From assembly GCA_035536915.1 (NCBI GenBank), contig DATLNE010000034.1, positions 23,781 through 87,780 on the forward strand: DNA of 64,000 nt, in the 5' to 3' direction. Positions 26,906 to 34,849 of the stretch are shown one piece after another (the stretch's first letter is position 1; each line of letters begins with the position of its first letter). The notes beneath the pieces were generated by a model, which had not been told where the DNA came from, searched no databases, and was given only the letters and a program-made list of their open reading frames with translations. The stretch is from Acidimicrobiales bacterium (GTDB taxonomy: Bacteria > Actinomycetota > Acidimicrobiia > Acidimicrobiales > JAHWLA01). Made by a program: the position numbers and the translations under genes.

Positions 26906-28019
26906 GGCTTCTGGTGGGGGAATCCCGCGCCAGGACGCGGGATTCCCCCACCAGAACACGCTCTACGCCGGCGTGGTGGGCCAAGAGGCCGCCGTGGCTG
27001 CCTTGCACGCCGCGGCGCGGGCGCCCGTGCACGCCTACCTGTTCGTGGGGCCGCCGGGAACGGGCAAGCGCACCGCCGCCCGTTCGTTCGCCGCCTCGCT
27101 GTTGTGCGCCACCGGCGGGTGCGGCATCTGCACCGAGTGCACCCGCGCCCTGGCGGGCACGCACCCCGACCTCGTGCTCTACGAACGGGCGGGCGCCCGC
27201 ATGGCCGTCGACGACGCCCGCGAGATCACCCGGCTGGCGGCCCGTTCCCCGGTCGAGGGCCACCGCAAGGTCATCGTCATCCCCGAGTTCCACCTCGCCG
27301 CACCCATCGCCGCCGCCCTGCTGAAGACCATCGAGGAACCGCCGGAGAGCACGGTGTTCGTGGGGCTGGCCGAGTCGGTGCCCGCCGACTTCGTGACCAT
27401 CGCCAGCCGCTGCGTGCGCATCGCCTTCCGCCCGGTGCCCGAGCAGGTGCTGGTCGAAGCGCTGGTGGCCGAAGGGGTCGATGCCGACACCGCCCAGTCC
27501 GTCGCCGTGGCCGCCGAGGGACGCATCGACCGCGCCCGCCTGCTCGCCTCCGACCCCGGCTTCGCCGAACGGCGGGCGCTGTGGCAAGGCGTGCCCGACC
27601 GCCTCGACGACACCGGCGCCACCGCCGCCAAGCTGGTCGACGAACTGCTGGCCTCCCTCGACACCATCGTCGAGCCCCTGGCCGCCCGCCACACCGAAGA
27701 GTTGGCCCAACTCGACGCCCGGGCCAAGGCCTACGGCGAGCGCGGACTGGGTCGCAAGGAGATGACCGAGCGCCACAAGCGGGAGCAGCGGCGGGTGCGC
27801 ACCGACGAGTTGCGCTTCGGCCTGTCGACGCTGGCGGGCGCCTACCGCGACCGCCTGCTGGCGGGCGGGCGGGCCGACGGCGCCCTCGCCGCACTGGAGG
27901 CGATCACCGCCGCCAACGACGGCCTGGTCCGCAACCCCAACGAGGTGCTGCTGCTGCAGGCGCTTCTCCTGAAGTTGGGCCAGGTGGGCGTTGCTAACCT
28001 ACGACCCGCGCCCGGGTAG
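26898..28019 (+). CDS. holB: DNA polymerase III delta-prime subunit, N-terminus encoded across a palindrome
   Basis: 373-residue clamp-loader subunit that is a RuvB-like AAA ATPase. Walker A is GPPGTGKRT, the zinc module has CGICTECTRALAGTHPD, and the sensor region is KTIEEPPESTVFVGLAE. Homologous start is near LYAGVVGQEAAV. With the GTG at 26898, overlapping tmk, residues 4-20 come from the 48-base hairpin at 26909-26956. GTGs at 26973 or 26976 would avoid it but leave the usual N-terminal strand out. The stop codon TAG (28017-28019) is inside the following tRNA gene. The start is therefore uncertain. Confidence 0.85.
   Translation: MAEASGGGIPRQDAGFPHQNTLYAGVVGQEAAVAALHAAARAPVHAYLFVGPPGTGKRTAARSFAASLLCATGGCGICTECTRALAGTHPDLVLYERAGARMAVDDAREITRLAARSPVEGHRKVIVIPEFHLAAPIAAALLKTIEEPPESTVFVGLAESVPADFVTIASRCVRIAFRPVPEQVLVEALVAEGVDADTAQSVAVAAEGRIDRARLLASDPGFAERRALWQGVPDRLDDTGATAAKLVDELLASLDTIVEPLAARHTEELAQLDARAKAYGERGLGRKEMTERHKREQRRVRTDELRFGLSTLAGAYRDRLLAGGRADGALAALEAITAANDGLVRNPNEVLLLQALLLKLGQVGVANLRPAPG
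26909..26956. repeat. Perfect 21-bp inverted repeat, TTCTGG-type hairpin
   Basis: The left arm is 26909-26929, starting TTCTGGTGGGGGAATCCC. The right arm 26936-26956 is an exact complement ending CCAGAA. The loop is CCAGGA. It lies four bases after the tmk stop, at the very beginning of holB. The inner GGGAATCCCG is shared with the element at 38759, so those two are close relatives. Confidence 0.9.
27995..28000 (+). promoter_or_regulatory. -10 box of tRNA-Thr
   Basis: TAACCT ends nine bases before the first tRNA base, inside the end of holB. This gives the tRNA its own start site, so it need not depend on the holB transcript. Confidence 0.4.
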
Positions 28020-28085
28020 CTCAGTCGGCAGAGCAACGCACTCGTAATGCGTAGGTCGGGGGTTCGAATCCCCCCTCGGGCTCCA
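28010..28085 (+). tRNA. tRNA-Thr (anticodon CGT)
   Basis: 76-base tRNA with CCA encoded. The acceptor GCCCGGG pairs with CTCGGGC (one G-T), the D arm is GCTC/GAGC, the anticodon stem ACGCA/TGCGT holds loop CTCGTAA with anticodon CGT, and the T arm GGGGG TTCGAAT CCCCC is canonical. Discriminator T73 and CCA are at 28082-28085. It reads ACG codons, common in a GC-rich genome. Its first ten bases include the holB stop. The gene ends exactly where the convergent FAD protein gene stops (28086). Confidence 0.97.
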
Positions 28086-29465
28086 TCACGCCGTCAGCCT
28101 GCGGGCGTTTTCGCTCGCTGCGCCGGCGTGCGCCGCGTAACGCTGCAGATGAGCGAGCGTCGCCGTCTCGGTGCCGGTGAGCGACCGCACCCGCTTGGCG
28201 AACCCGTCGAGGCGGGACCGGACCAGCCACTCGGCGACCTCGGGGGTTGTCGACCACCGTCGTCGGTTCGCCAGCTCCACCACCATCCGCTCCGGCCAGT
28301 GGGACGGCACCGACAGCGGCGCGATCGGCGCGCAGAGGCGGTTCTTCTCGCCGTCGTCGTCGAGCACTGCCTCGACGCGGGCGATCAGCGCTGCGCTGAA
28401 CACCGGTTGGCACAGCCGCACGAACTGCAGCGTGATGCGGTCGCCTTCGAACACCGGCCTGGTCGGCCGCGTCGGGATGCCGACGGCTGAGCAGTCGACA
28501 TGGAGGCAATCGCCGCTCGTCGGTACCTCGCCCCCGGCGAGGACGATCCGCTCGGCCTCGATGCGAGTCACGCGGCCGAGGCGCACGATGTCGCGGATGC
28601 GGCGGAGCTCGTCGAGCTCGGCGTCGCTGACGATGGCGCAGTGGTAGGCCGTCGGGGTGACCAACGGGTCGATGCGCCGAACCTCGTCGGCCGCTTCGAG
28701 CCGTAGGAACAGGTCGTCGACCGACTCGGCCCCGGCCAGCGCTTCCACCTGGTCGGCCAGGCCCTTCGCCGCCCGCTCCAGGAACTCGTCGCCCGGTTGG
28801 TAGTTGGCTCGGTTCAGCAACCAGGAGTCCCTCGGCATGATCCAGCGGATGCAGTCGGGCTCCGCGCCGTTGGCGAGCAGCCAGAGGCAGGCGTCCATGC
28901 CCGTCTTGCCCGCGCCGATCACGACGTAGCGCCGGAACTCAGGTGCCCGCCGGGGGAGGTCGTTTACGGGCACGAAGGCGACCTCGGGATCGACGGCGAA
29001 CGTCGGCGTGTGCGTCGACGGCACGGCGACCCTGGAATAGGTGGCATCGACGAGCTTGCCTGCCCTGACCTCGGTGCGCCTGCCCGACAGCAGCGAGACC
29101 ACGTCGCCGCTGTCGGCCACTTCGCTCATGGGCAGGTACTGCACGCGGCCCGAGGGGAGGAAGCGCTCCCTCATGACGAGGTCGAAGTGGCTGAGCACCT
29201 CGGCGCCGGAGGCCAAGTCGTAGAACCCCTTGTTGAGCCCGGCTTCGTCCTTGGCGCCGGAACCGAGCGGACGGGATTCGACGCCGTAGGTTGCCGCAGG
29301 CTGGTGCAGGCGAACGAACGGGTACGCGTGGGTCCAGTGGCCGCCCGGCCGATCGTGGCGATCGACGATGGCCATCGTCGCCTCCGACTCGGTGAGCATG
29401 GTGTCGGCAAAGGCCATCCCCGTGGCGCCCGCGCCGACGATCAGGTAATCGACGTCAACGGTCAC
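28086..29465 (-). CDS. FAD/NAD(P)-binding protein, possible flavin monooxygenase
   Basis: 459-residue flavoprotein-like enzyme. The first dinucleotide motif is LIVGAGATGMAFADTML, the second is VVIGAGKTGMDACLWLL near residue 200, which suggests an FAD plus NADPH enzyme. A FMO-type signature such as FxGxxxHxxxW is not seen, so the substrate is unknown. The GTG start overlaps the DinB stop. The stop abuts the convergent tRNA-Thr. DinB and this gene may handle the same small molecule. Confidence in the exact reaction is low. Confidence 0.75.
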   Translation of the reverse strand: MTVDVDYLIVGAGATGMAFADTMLTESEATMAIVDRHDRPGGHWTHAYPFVRLHQPAATYGVESRPLGSGAKDEAGLNKGFYDLASGAEVLSHFDLVMRERFLPSGRVQYLPMSEVADSGDVVSLLSGRRTEVRAGKLVDATYSRVAVPSTHTPTFAVDPEVAFVPVNDLPRRAPEFRRYVVIGAGKTGMDACLWLLANGAEPDCIRWIMPRDSWLLNRANYQPGDEFLERAAKGLADQVEALAGAESVDDLFLRLEAADEVRRIDPLVTPTAYHCAIVSDAELDELRRIRDIVRLGRVTRIEAERIVLAGGEVPTSGDCLHVDCSAVGIPTRPTRPVFEGDRITLQFVRLCQPVFSAALIARVEAVLDDDGEKNRLCAPIAPLSVPSHWPERMVVELANRRRWSTTPEVAEWLVRSRLDGFAKRVRSLTGTETATLAHLQRYAAHAGAASENARRLTA

Positions 29466-29977
29466 GCCCCCACCTGCCCGTCGACCAGCTCCCGGATGAG
29501 ATCGGCGTGCCCGTTGTGGCGGGCGTACTCCTCGATCATGTGGGTGTAGATCCACCGAAGCGAGCACGGCTCACCGTGTCGCACCCCGGTGTCGTCGAGG
29601 CCGAAGCGGGCGGCCGCCGTGCGGCTGTGCTCGCACTCGGCCTGCCACGTGGCCAGGTCGGCCTCCCAGTCGGCGTCGTCGAGGGGGACGAGCTCGCTGT
29701 CGGGGATTGTGCGGTCGTACCAGATGGGCGGGGCGCTTTCCTGCAGCAGCACCCGGCGGAACCAGTTGCGCTCCACCTCGCCCATGTGACGCACCAGCCC
29801 GTGCAGTGACAGCGCCGAGGTCGCCACCGGCCGGGCCTTGCGCCCGGCGTCGTCGAGCCCCTCGCACTTGAGCAGCAGGGTGGTGCGGTGGAACTCCAGC
29901 CAGCCTTCGAGCATCTCCCGTTCGGGAAGGACGAACGAGGGCTCCTGGCGGCGCGGGTCCTGCAGCTCTTCGACCAT
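29462..29977 (-). CDS. DinB-like (DUF664) four-helix protein
   Basis: 171-residue DinB-superfamily protein. The family's metal-binding His residues are seen in LHGLVRHMGEVERNWF and in THMIEEYARHNGHADLIRE near the C-terminus. Related proteins bind divalent metals, and in actinobacteria many act as mycothiol-dependent enzymes. The SigR/RsrA pair in this window is consistent with mycothiol use but does not prove it for this gene. It is transcribed away from the tetR gene. Confidence 0.8.
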   Translation of the reverse strand: MVEELQDPRRQEPSFVLPEREMLEGWLEFHRTTLLLKCEGLDDAGRKARPVATSALSLHGLVRHMGEVERNWFRRVLLQESAPPIWYDRTIPDSELVPLDDADWEADLATWQAECEHSRTAAARFGLDDTGVRHGEPCSLRWIYTHMIEEYARHNGHADLIRELVDGQVGA

Positions 29978-30005
29978 GACTGTGGAGTCTGCCGCGTGCT
30001 ACGGT

Positions 30006-30034
30006 TTGAGCACTCGCTTAAAGCAGGTGCTCAA
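30006..30034. promoter_or_regulatory. Palindromic operator at the TetR start
   Basis: TTGAGCAC (30006-30013) and GTGCTCAA (30027-30034) form perfect 8-base arms around 13 bases, ending two bases before the ATG of the tetR gene. The size and position suggest the regulator represses its own operon, and possibly the divergent dinB gene. Confidence 0.65.
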
Positions 30035-30035
30035 G

Positions 30036-30611
30036 ATGGCCCAGGACACCAGGCAACGCATCGTCGAGGCGGCGTTGGCCACCCTGAAGCAGGACGGCTA
30101 CGCGGGCACCAGCGCCCGGGCCGTGGCCCGCACCGGCGGCTTCAACCAGGCCCTCGTCTTCTACTACTTCGGCTCGGTCAACGAACTGCTGCTGGCCGCC
30201 CTCGACGCCACCAGCGACCGGCGCATGGCCCGCTACCAAGCGGCCTTGGCCGAGGTGCAGACCTTGCCCGAACTGTTCCGGGTGGCGGGCGACGTCTACC
30301 GCGAGGACCTGGCCGAGGGGCACATCACCGTGCTGGCCGAACTGCTGTCGGCCCCCGACCTGCGACCCGAGATCTCGGCTCGCATCGTGCCGTGGGCCGC
30401 GTTCACGGAGGCGGCCATCGTGCGGGTGCTGGGCGACTCACCGGTGGCCGAACTGGTGCCACCGCGCGACCTGGCCTACGGCATCGTCGCCCTCTACCTG
30501 GGCATCGAGCTCTTGACCCACCTCGACGGCGACGACAGCCGGGCCGAGTCGCTGTTCGCCGCGGGCACCAACGTGGCCTCGATGCTGGGCGCCTTCCTGG
30601 GGACGGCCTGA
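30036..30611 (+). CDS. TetR-family transcriptional regulator
   Basis: 191-residue repressor with an N-terminal helix-turn-helix (IVEAALATLKQDGYAGTSARAVARTGGFNQALVFYYFGSVNELLLAAL). The ATG at 30036 is chosen since upstream codons lie in the palindrome. A GTG at 30027 is an alternative. The C-terminal ligand domain (VLAELLSAPDLRPEISARIVPWAAF) is variable. It is followed by SRPBCC and DUF2071 genes with overlaps, so all three may be one operon that the TetR protein controls. Confidence 0.88.
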   Translation: MAQDTRQRIVEAALATLKQDGYAGTSARAVARTGGFNQALVFYYFGSVNELLLAALDATSDRRMARYQAALAEVQTLPELFRVAGDVYREDLAEGHITVLAELLSAPDLRPEISARIVPWAAFTEAAIVRVLGDSPVAELVPPRDLAYGIVALYLGIELLTHLDGDDSRAESLFAAGTNVASMLGAFLGTA

Positions 30612-31048
30612 TGCCGCGCATCTACCTGGAGACCGTCGTCGCAGCCGAGCGCCAACTCGTCTACGACCTCTCGCTCGACGTCGACGTGCACATGGGCTCG
30701 ACGCGCCCGTCGAACGAACAGGCCGTGCTCGGCATCACGCACGGCCGCATGACACTGCACGACGAGGTCACGTGGAAGGCCCGACACTTCGGCATCACCT
30801 GGCGGGTGCGCTCGCGCATCACGGCCGCCGAGCCGCCCACCACGTTCACCGACGAGATGCAGTCGGGGCCGTTCCGCCGCTGGTGCCATGTGCACCGCTT
30901 CGAGGCGCACCCCGCGGGGACCCTGATGGTCGACGAGGTCGACTACGCCGCGCCGGTGCCCGTGCCCGTCCTGCACGGCTACATGGTGCGCCTGCTCCAA
31001 GCCCGTAACCACCACATCCGCACCTTGGCGGAAGGAGGCCGGGCATGA
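30611..31048 (+). CDS. SRPBCC-like (polyketide cyclase/START) protein
   Basis: 145-residue ligand-binding fold: IYLETVVAAERQLVYDLSLDVDVH at the start, then DEVTWKARHFGITWRVRSRI, then DEMQSGPFRRWCHVHRFEA. This beta-alpha pattern is typical of the SRPBCC superfamily, which binds hydrophobic ligands. Overlaps of one base with tetR and four with the DUF2071 gene show co-translation. The function is unknown. Confidence 0.75.
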   Translation: MPRIYLETVVAAERQLVYDLSLDVDVHMGSTRPSNEQAVLGITHGRMTLHDEVTWKARHFGITWRVRSRITAAEPPTTFTDEMQSGPFRRWCHVHRFEAHPAGTLMVDEVDYAAPVPVPVLHGYMVRLLQARNHHIRTLAEGGRA

Positions 31049-31746
31049 CCGAGCGCATCGCCATGCACCAGGAGTGGAACTCGCTGTCGTTCGTGCACTG
31101 GGCCTACGACCCCGCCGTGGTGCAGGCGCTGCTGCCGCCCGGCCTCACCGTCGAGACCTACGACGGCAAGGCGTGGGTAGGCCTCATCCCCTTCGACCTA
31201 CGCATCCGCCCCCGGTGCACGCCGTACGTGCCGTGGGCGTGCGCCTTCCCGGAGACCAACGTCCGCACCTACGTGCGCGGCCCCGACGGGCGCACCGGCA
31301 TCTGGTTCCTGTCTCTCGACGCCGCCCGCCTGGGCGCCGTGGCCGTCGCCCGCGCCACGTTCCGCCTGCCCTACATGTGGGCCCGCATGCGGGTCACAAC
31401 CACCCCGACCACACGCACCTACGAGTCGACCCGCCGCCGGCCGCATCGTCGGGCGCACTCGTCGGTGGTGCTCGACGTGGGCGCTCCGAGGGCGACCGAC
31501 GACCTGGCCGCCTTCCTCACCACCCGTTTCCTCATGTGGACCCGCCGGGGCGAGCACTACACCGTGGTGCAGGCCCAGCACGAGCCGTGGCGCCTCCGCC
31601 ACGGGACGGTCAGGGCGCTCGACCCGGGCCTGCTGGTGGCCGACGGCCTGCCCGCGCCGACGGGCGAGCCGGTCGTGCACGTGGCCGACGATCTGGCCGT
31701 CACCCTTCGCCCTCGCACCGGTCTGGGAACCACCACCGCCGGGTAG
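31045..31746 (+). CDS. DUF2071 protein
   Basis: 233-residue protein of the YqjF/DUF2071 family: [40 protein letters not shown] at the N-terminus is the signature, and [23 protein letters not shown] is typical too. The family resembles acetoacetate decarboxylase in fold, but no activity is established. It is the last gene of the tetR operon and ends ten bases before sigR, whose promoter overlaps the end of this gene. Confidence 0.82.
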   Translation: MTERIAMHQEWNSLSFVHWAYDPAVVQALLPPGLTVETYDGKAWVGLIPFDLRIRPRCTPYVPWACAFPETNVRTYVRGPDGRTGIWFLSLDAARLGAVAVARATFRLPYMWARMRVTTTPTTRTYESTRRRPHRRAHSSVVLDVGAPRATDDLAAFLTTRFLMWTRRGEHYTVVQAQHEPWRLRHGTVRALDPGLLVADGLPAPTGEPVVHVADDLAVTLRPRTGLGTTTAG

Positions 31747-31749
31747 TGT
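31726..31749 (+). promoter_or_regulatory. Possible SigR-type autoregulatory promoter
   Basis: GGAAC at 31726-31730 is spaced 17 bases from GTC at 31748, which resembles the GGAAC-N16/18-GTT promoters that SigR recognises. TAGTGT (31744-31749) also ends seven bases before the ATG. A transcript from here would be leaderless. The match is by eye and imperfect. Confidence 0.35.
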
Positions 31750-31756
31750 CGACCGC

Positions 31757-32323
31757 ATGGCCGACCAAGCCCGGTTCGCCGAACAGGCGATGGAGTACAT
31801 GCCGTCGCTGTACTCCGCGGCCCTGCGCATGACCCGCAACCCGGCCGACGCCGAGGACCTGGTGCAGGAGACCTACCTCAAGGCCTACCGCGCCTTCGCC
31901 GGCTTCGAGCAGGGCACCAACCTCAAGGCCTGGCTCTACCGCATCCTCACCAACACGTTCATCAACATGTACCGGGCCAAGAAGCGCCGGCCCGAGATGA
32001 CCGACGTCGACGACGTCGAGGACCTCTACCTCTACCACCGCCTGGGCGGCCTGGAAGCCGCTGCCGCCGGGCGCAGCGCCGAGGAAGAGGTGCTCGACCG
32101 TTTCACCGACGACGAGGTGAAGGACGCCCTGGAGTCGCTGCCCGAGCAGTTCCGCATGGCGGTGCTGCTGGCCGACGTGGAGGGTTTCTCATACAAGGAG
32201 ATCGCCGAAATCCTCGACATCCCGATCGGCACGGTCATGAGCCGGCTGCACCGGGGAAGAAGGGCGCTGCAAAAGACGTTGTACGAGTTCGGTATGCAAC
32301 ACGGCCTTGTCGGGGAGCGCTGA
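31757..32323 (+). CDS. sigR: ECF sigma factor SigR/SigH-like
   Basis: 188-residue sigma factor of the oxidative/thiol stress class. Region 2 is [46 protein letters not shown], and region 4 ends with [28 protein letters not shown]. The intervening segment [16 protein letters not shown] is typical for SigR/SigH. The next gene encodes RsrA, which holds it inactive under reducing conditions. The regulon usually includes mycothiol and thioredoxin genes, and no such target is seen nearby. Confidence 0.92.
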   Translation: MADQARFAEQAMEYMPSLYSAALRMTRNPADAEDLVQETYLKAYRAFAGFEQGTNLKAWLYRILTNTFINMYRAKKRRPEMTDVDDVEDLYLYHRLGGLEAAAAGRSAEEEVLDRFTDDEVKDALESLPEQFRMAVLLADVEGFSYKEIAEILDIPIGTVMSRLHRGRRALQKTLYEFGMQHGLVGER

Positions 32324-32607
32324 TGGACGACCACATTCCCGACAAGCCCGAGTGCGACGACGCCGTCCACCGGCTCTACCACTTCCTCGACGGCGAGCTC
32401 ACGGGCGACAAGCGCCAGCAGATCCAGCAGCACCTCGACGCCTGCCTGCCGTGCCTGGAGGCGTTCGACTTCGAGGCCGAGCTTCGCCTCGTCATCGCCC
32501 AGAAGTGTCGCGACCAGGTGCCCGAGGCGCTGCGAGAGCGCATCGCTCAGGCCATCGACCACGAAGCGACCTTTGGCACATCCGAGGGCGGAATACCGAC
32601 TCCCTAG
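32323..32607 (+). CDS. rsrA: RsrA-type redox anti-sigma factor
   Basis: 94-residue zinc anti-sigma protein. The ligands Cys11, His37, Cys41 and Cys44 (HLDACLPC) match the ZAS positions of RsrA, and disulfide formation frees SigR. A further cysteine lies near residue 63 (AQKCRDQ). The sequence LDGELTGDKRQQIQQ is characteristic. The ATG overlaps the sigR stop (TGATG), so the two are made together. Confidence 0.93.
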   Translation: MDDHIPDKPECDDAVHRLYHFLDGELTGDKRQQIQQHLDACLPCLEAFDFEAELRLVIAQKCRDQVPEALRERIAQAIDHEATFGTSEGGIPTP

Positions 32608-32625
32608 CGGACGTTTGCTTGGGAG

Positions 32626-32814
32626 ATGAGCGAACGTTCCGTTGCAGGGACCCCGTTCAACGGGGGCGGGCGACCGTCGAGGTCGTTCGGGAGGAATCGG
32701 GTGTGCAAGGAGCCGGGCTGCGAAACCCGCCTCTCGATGTACAACTCCGGCAAGTACTGCTCGCAGCACGAGCCCCTGACGGTGCCTCGCACCCGGGGCA
32801 AGAAGATCGCCTGA
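32626..32814 (+). CDS. Small predicted zinc-binding protein
   Basis: 62-residue basic protein with CKEPGCETRLSMYNSGKYCSQHE: three Cys and one His spaced as a short zinc-ribbon. The flanks are rich in Arg/Lys (RPSRSFGRNRV, RTRGKKIA), suggesting DNA or RNA binding. Small zinc proteins of this kind are common in actinobacteria. It lies 18 bases after rsrA and may be co-transcribed. A GGGAG motif is right before the ATG. The function is unknown. Confidence 0.65.
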   Translation: MSERSVAGTPFNGGGRPSRSFGRNRVCKEPGCETRLSMYNSGKYCSQHEPLTVPRTRGKKIA

Positions 32815-32859
32815 CCGGCATTTCGACCTCGCCGGCGACGCCACCTACGATCAGCCCCC

Positions 32860-32997
32860 ATGGACCCGATCCTGGCTGCGAAGGTCTGGCACTACTGGCT
32901 GTCGTTCGTCCTGTTCGGCACAGGGGTGCTGGCCGCCCTCGCCCTCGTCGTCGGCTATCTCGTGAAGGTGACCTCGCAGAAGCACCCCCGGCGGTAG
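32860..32997 (+). CDS. Predicted 45-residue single-helix membrane protein
   Basis: A short frame that length filters would drop. It begins MDPILAAKVWHYWLSFVL and continues with a single membrane helix (LFGTGVLAALALVVGYLV) and a basic end (KVTSQKHPRR). TACGAT at 32846-32851 ends eight bases before the ATG, so it looks leaderless. The next gene begins seven bases after the stop. Such micro-membrane proteins precede the DUF2342 protease in other actinobacteria as far as I recall, but I cannot check this. Confidence 0.6.
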   Translation: MDPILAAKVWHYWLSFVLFGTGVLAALALVVGYLVKVTSQKHPRR

Positions 32998-33004
32998 ATC
33001 CCGG

Positions 33005-34084
33005 GTGAGCGGCGGCGGCCCGATCTCGTGGGAACTGGCTGAACGCGTCGCCGTCAAGGTGGCCGGCCGAGACCCGCTGGAGTCGTCGTACCACTACGCC
33101 GCCCTGCAGCCCGACTTCGAGGAACTGACCGCCGAGGCCGAGGAACTGGTGGCGTTGGCCACCGGGCTGCGCTCCCTCGCCGGCCCCGCCCGCGCCCGGG
33201 TCACCGACCGAGCAGGATGGGTGCGCGCCAACCTGGCCTCGTTCCAGCGCCTGCTACGCCCCGTCACCGACAAGCTCGGCCCTCGCCTCGACAAGAGCCC
33301 TATCGCACCCGTGAGCCGAGCCGTGGCCGGGGCGCAGTTGGGCACGATGCTCGGCTGGATGTCGACCCGGGTGCTCGGCCAGTACGACCTGCTGCTGGTG
33401 GAGGACGAGCGTCCTGAGGACCAGGACATCGTCTACTACGTGGGCCCCAACGTCCTGGCCCTGGAGAAGCGCTTCGCCTTCCCGCCCCGCGAGTTCCGCT
33501 TGTGGCTGGCCTTGCACGAGGTCACGCACCGGGCCCAGTTCACCGGCGTGCCGTGGATGCGCGACCACTTCCGCTCCCTGGTCGACCGCAGCCTCAACGC
33601 CATCGACCCCGACCCCAAGCGGTTCCTCGAAGCCTTGCGACGCGCCGTCGACGAGGTGCGGGCCGGGCGCAACCCCCTCGACGAGGGGGGCGTGGTCGCC
33701 TTGCTGGCCGGCCCCGAACAGCACGCCGTGCTGGTGCAGGTGCAGGGGCTGATGAGCCTGCTGGAGGGCCACGGCGACGTGACCATGGATCGCGCCGGCG
33801 CCGATCGCATCCCCAGCGCCGAGCGCTTCGCCCGGGTGCTGCGAGAGCGGCGGGCGTCGGTGGGCGGCCCGGCCAAGCTGCTGCAGAAGCTCATCGGCCT
33901 CGAAGCCAAAATGCGCCAGTACGAGGAGGGGGAGCGCTTCATCGCCGCCGTGGAAGCGGAGGGCGGGACCGCCTTGTTGGACCGGGTGTGGGACGGCCCC
34001 GAGCTCCTTCCCACGCTGGCGGAAATCCGCGATCCGGACCTTTGGGTCGCACGTGTGCCACCGAGGCCTGCTGCCAATCGGTAG
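33005..34084 (+). CDS. DUF2342 zinc-dependent metalloprotease-like protein
   Basis: 359-residue protein related to M. tuberculosis Rv3626c. The HExxH motif is HEVTH in LHEVTHRAQFTGVPW, with downstream helices. The family is annotated as zinc-dependent hydrolase or as associated with F420 genes, without a proven substrate. GTG start at 33005. It leads the tilS-hpt-ftsH order, as in mycobacteria. The gene after it is a response regulator, an insertion not seen in the mycobacterial order. Confidence 0.85.
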   Translation: MSGGGPISWELAERVAVKVAGRDPLESSYHYAALQPDFEELTAEAEELVALATGLRSLAGPARARVTDRAGWVRANLASFQRLLRPVTDKLGPRLDKSPIAPVSRAVAGAQLGTMLGWMSTRVLGQYDLLLVEDERPEDQDIVYYVGPNVLALEKRFAFPPREFRLWLALHEVTHRAQFTGVPWMRDHFRSLVDRSLNAIDPDPKRFLEALRRAVDEVRAGRNPLDEGGVVALLAGPEQHAVLVQVQGLMSLLEGHGDVTMDRAGADRIPSAERFARVLRERRASVGGPAKLLQKLIGLEAKMRQYEEGERFIAAVEAEGGTALLDRVWDGPELLPTLAEIRDPDLWVARVPPRPAANR

Positions 34085-34096
34085 CCTGGCCGTGCG

Positions 34097-34849
34097 ATGG
34101 CATCCGTTCTCGTCGTCGACGACGAAGACGACATCCGCGAGCTCGTGCGCATCAACCTCGAACTCGACGGGCACGTGGTCTCGACAGCCCGAGATGGGCA
34201 CGAGGCCCTACAGCTCGTGGCGACGCAGGTGCCCGACGTGATCGTGCTCGATGTGATGATGCCGGGCATGGACGGCTGGGAGGTCCTGTCGCGCATCAAG
34301 TCGCAGCACGGCAGCGACGCCGCGTCGGTGCCCGTCCTCATGCTCACCGCCCGCACCGACGAGATGGACCGGTTGCGGGGCGGCATCGAAGGCGCCATCC
34401 GCTACCTCACCAAGCCGTTCTCGTTGACCGAGCTGCGGGCCGAGGTGCGCAACGCCTTGGAAGGCGACCCGGAGCCGGTCAAGCGGCGCAAGGTGCAGCA
34501 CGACGCGCTGGAGCAGTTGGCCCGCATGGAGCGTGGCGATTCGGCACCGCCCGAGGGCGCCCGCCCCAAGCTCACCAAGCTCGACGGGGCGCCCGAAGCC
34601 AAGCCCGCCGCCTACCGCACGCCCCGGCTGTCGGCCGACGGGGTCGACACACTGTCGGTCAAGCAGCGCGAGCTGCTGCAGATGGTGGCGACCACGCCGA
34701 CGGTGCGGGAGGCCGCCGAACGACTGAGCGTCAGCCGCTCCAACGTCTACGCCAGCCTGCGCCGCATCGCCCGCAAGCTCGAGATGAAGTCGGTGGCCGA
34801 ACTGGTTGCCGTGGCCCGCCAAGGTGGGCTCCCTGACGCCGCCGACTGA
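34097..34849 (+). CDS. Response regulator with LuxR-like helix-turn-helix
   Basis: 250-residue two-component regulator. The receiver domain is 1-122 with the acidic pair in VVDDEDD, phosphoacceptor Asp52 (LDVMMPGMDG) and Lys in LTKPFS. After a charged linker the C-terminal DNA-binding part is LSVKQRELLQMVATTPTVREAAERLSVSRSNVYASLRRIARKLEM, like LuxR/GerE. TAGCCT ends nine bases before the ATG. No histidine kinase is adjacent, so it is an orphan within this window. It overlaps tilS. Confidence 0.88.
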   Translation: MASVLVVDDEDDIRELVRINLELDGHVVSTARDGHEALQLVATQVPDVIVLDVMMPGMDGWEVLSRIKSQHGSDAASVPVLMLTARTDEMDRLRGGIEGAIRYLTKPFSLTELRAEVRNALEGDPEPVKRRKVQHDALEQLARMERGDSAPPEGARPKLTKLDGAPEAKPAAYRTPRLSADGVDTLSVKQRELLQMVATTPTVREAAERLSVSRSNVYASLRRIARKLEMKSVAELVAVARQGGLPDAAD

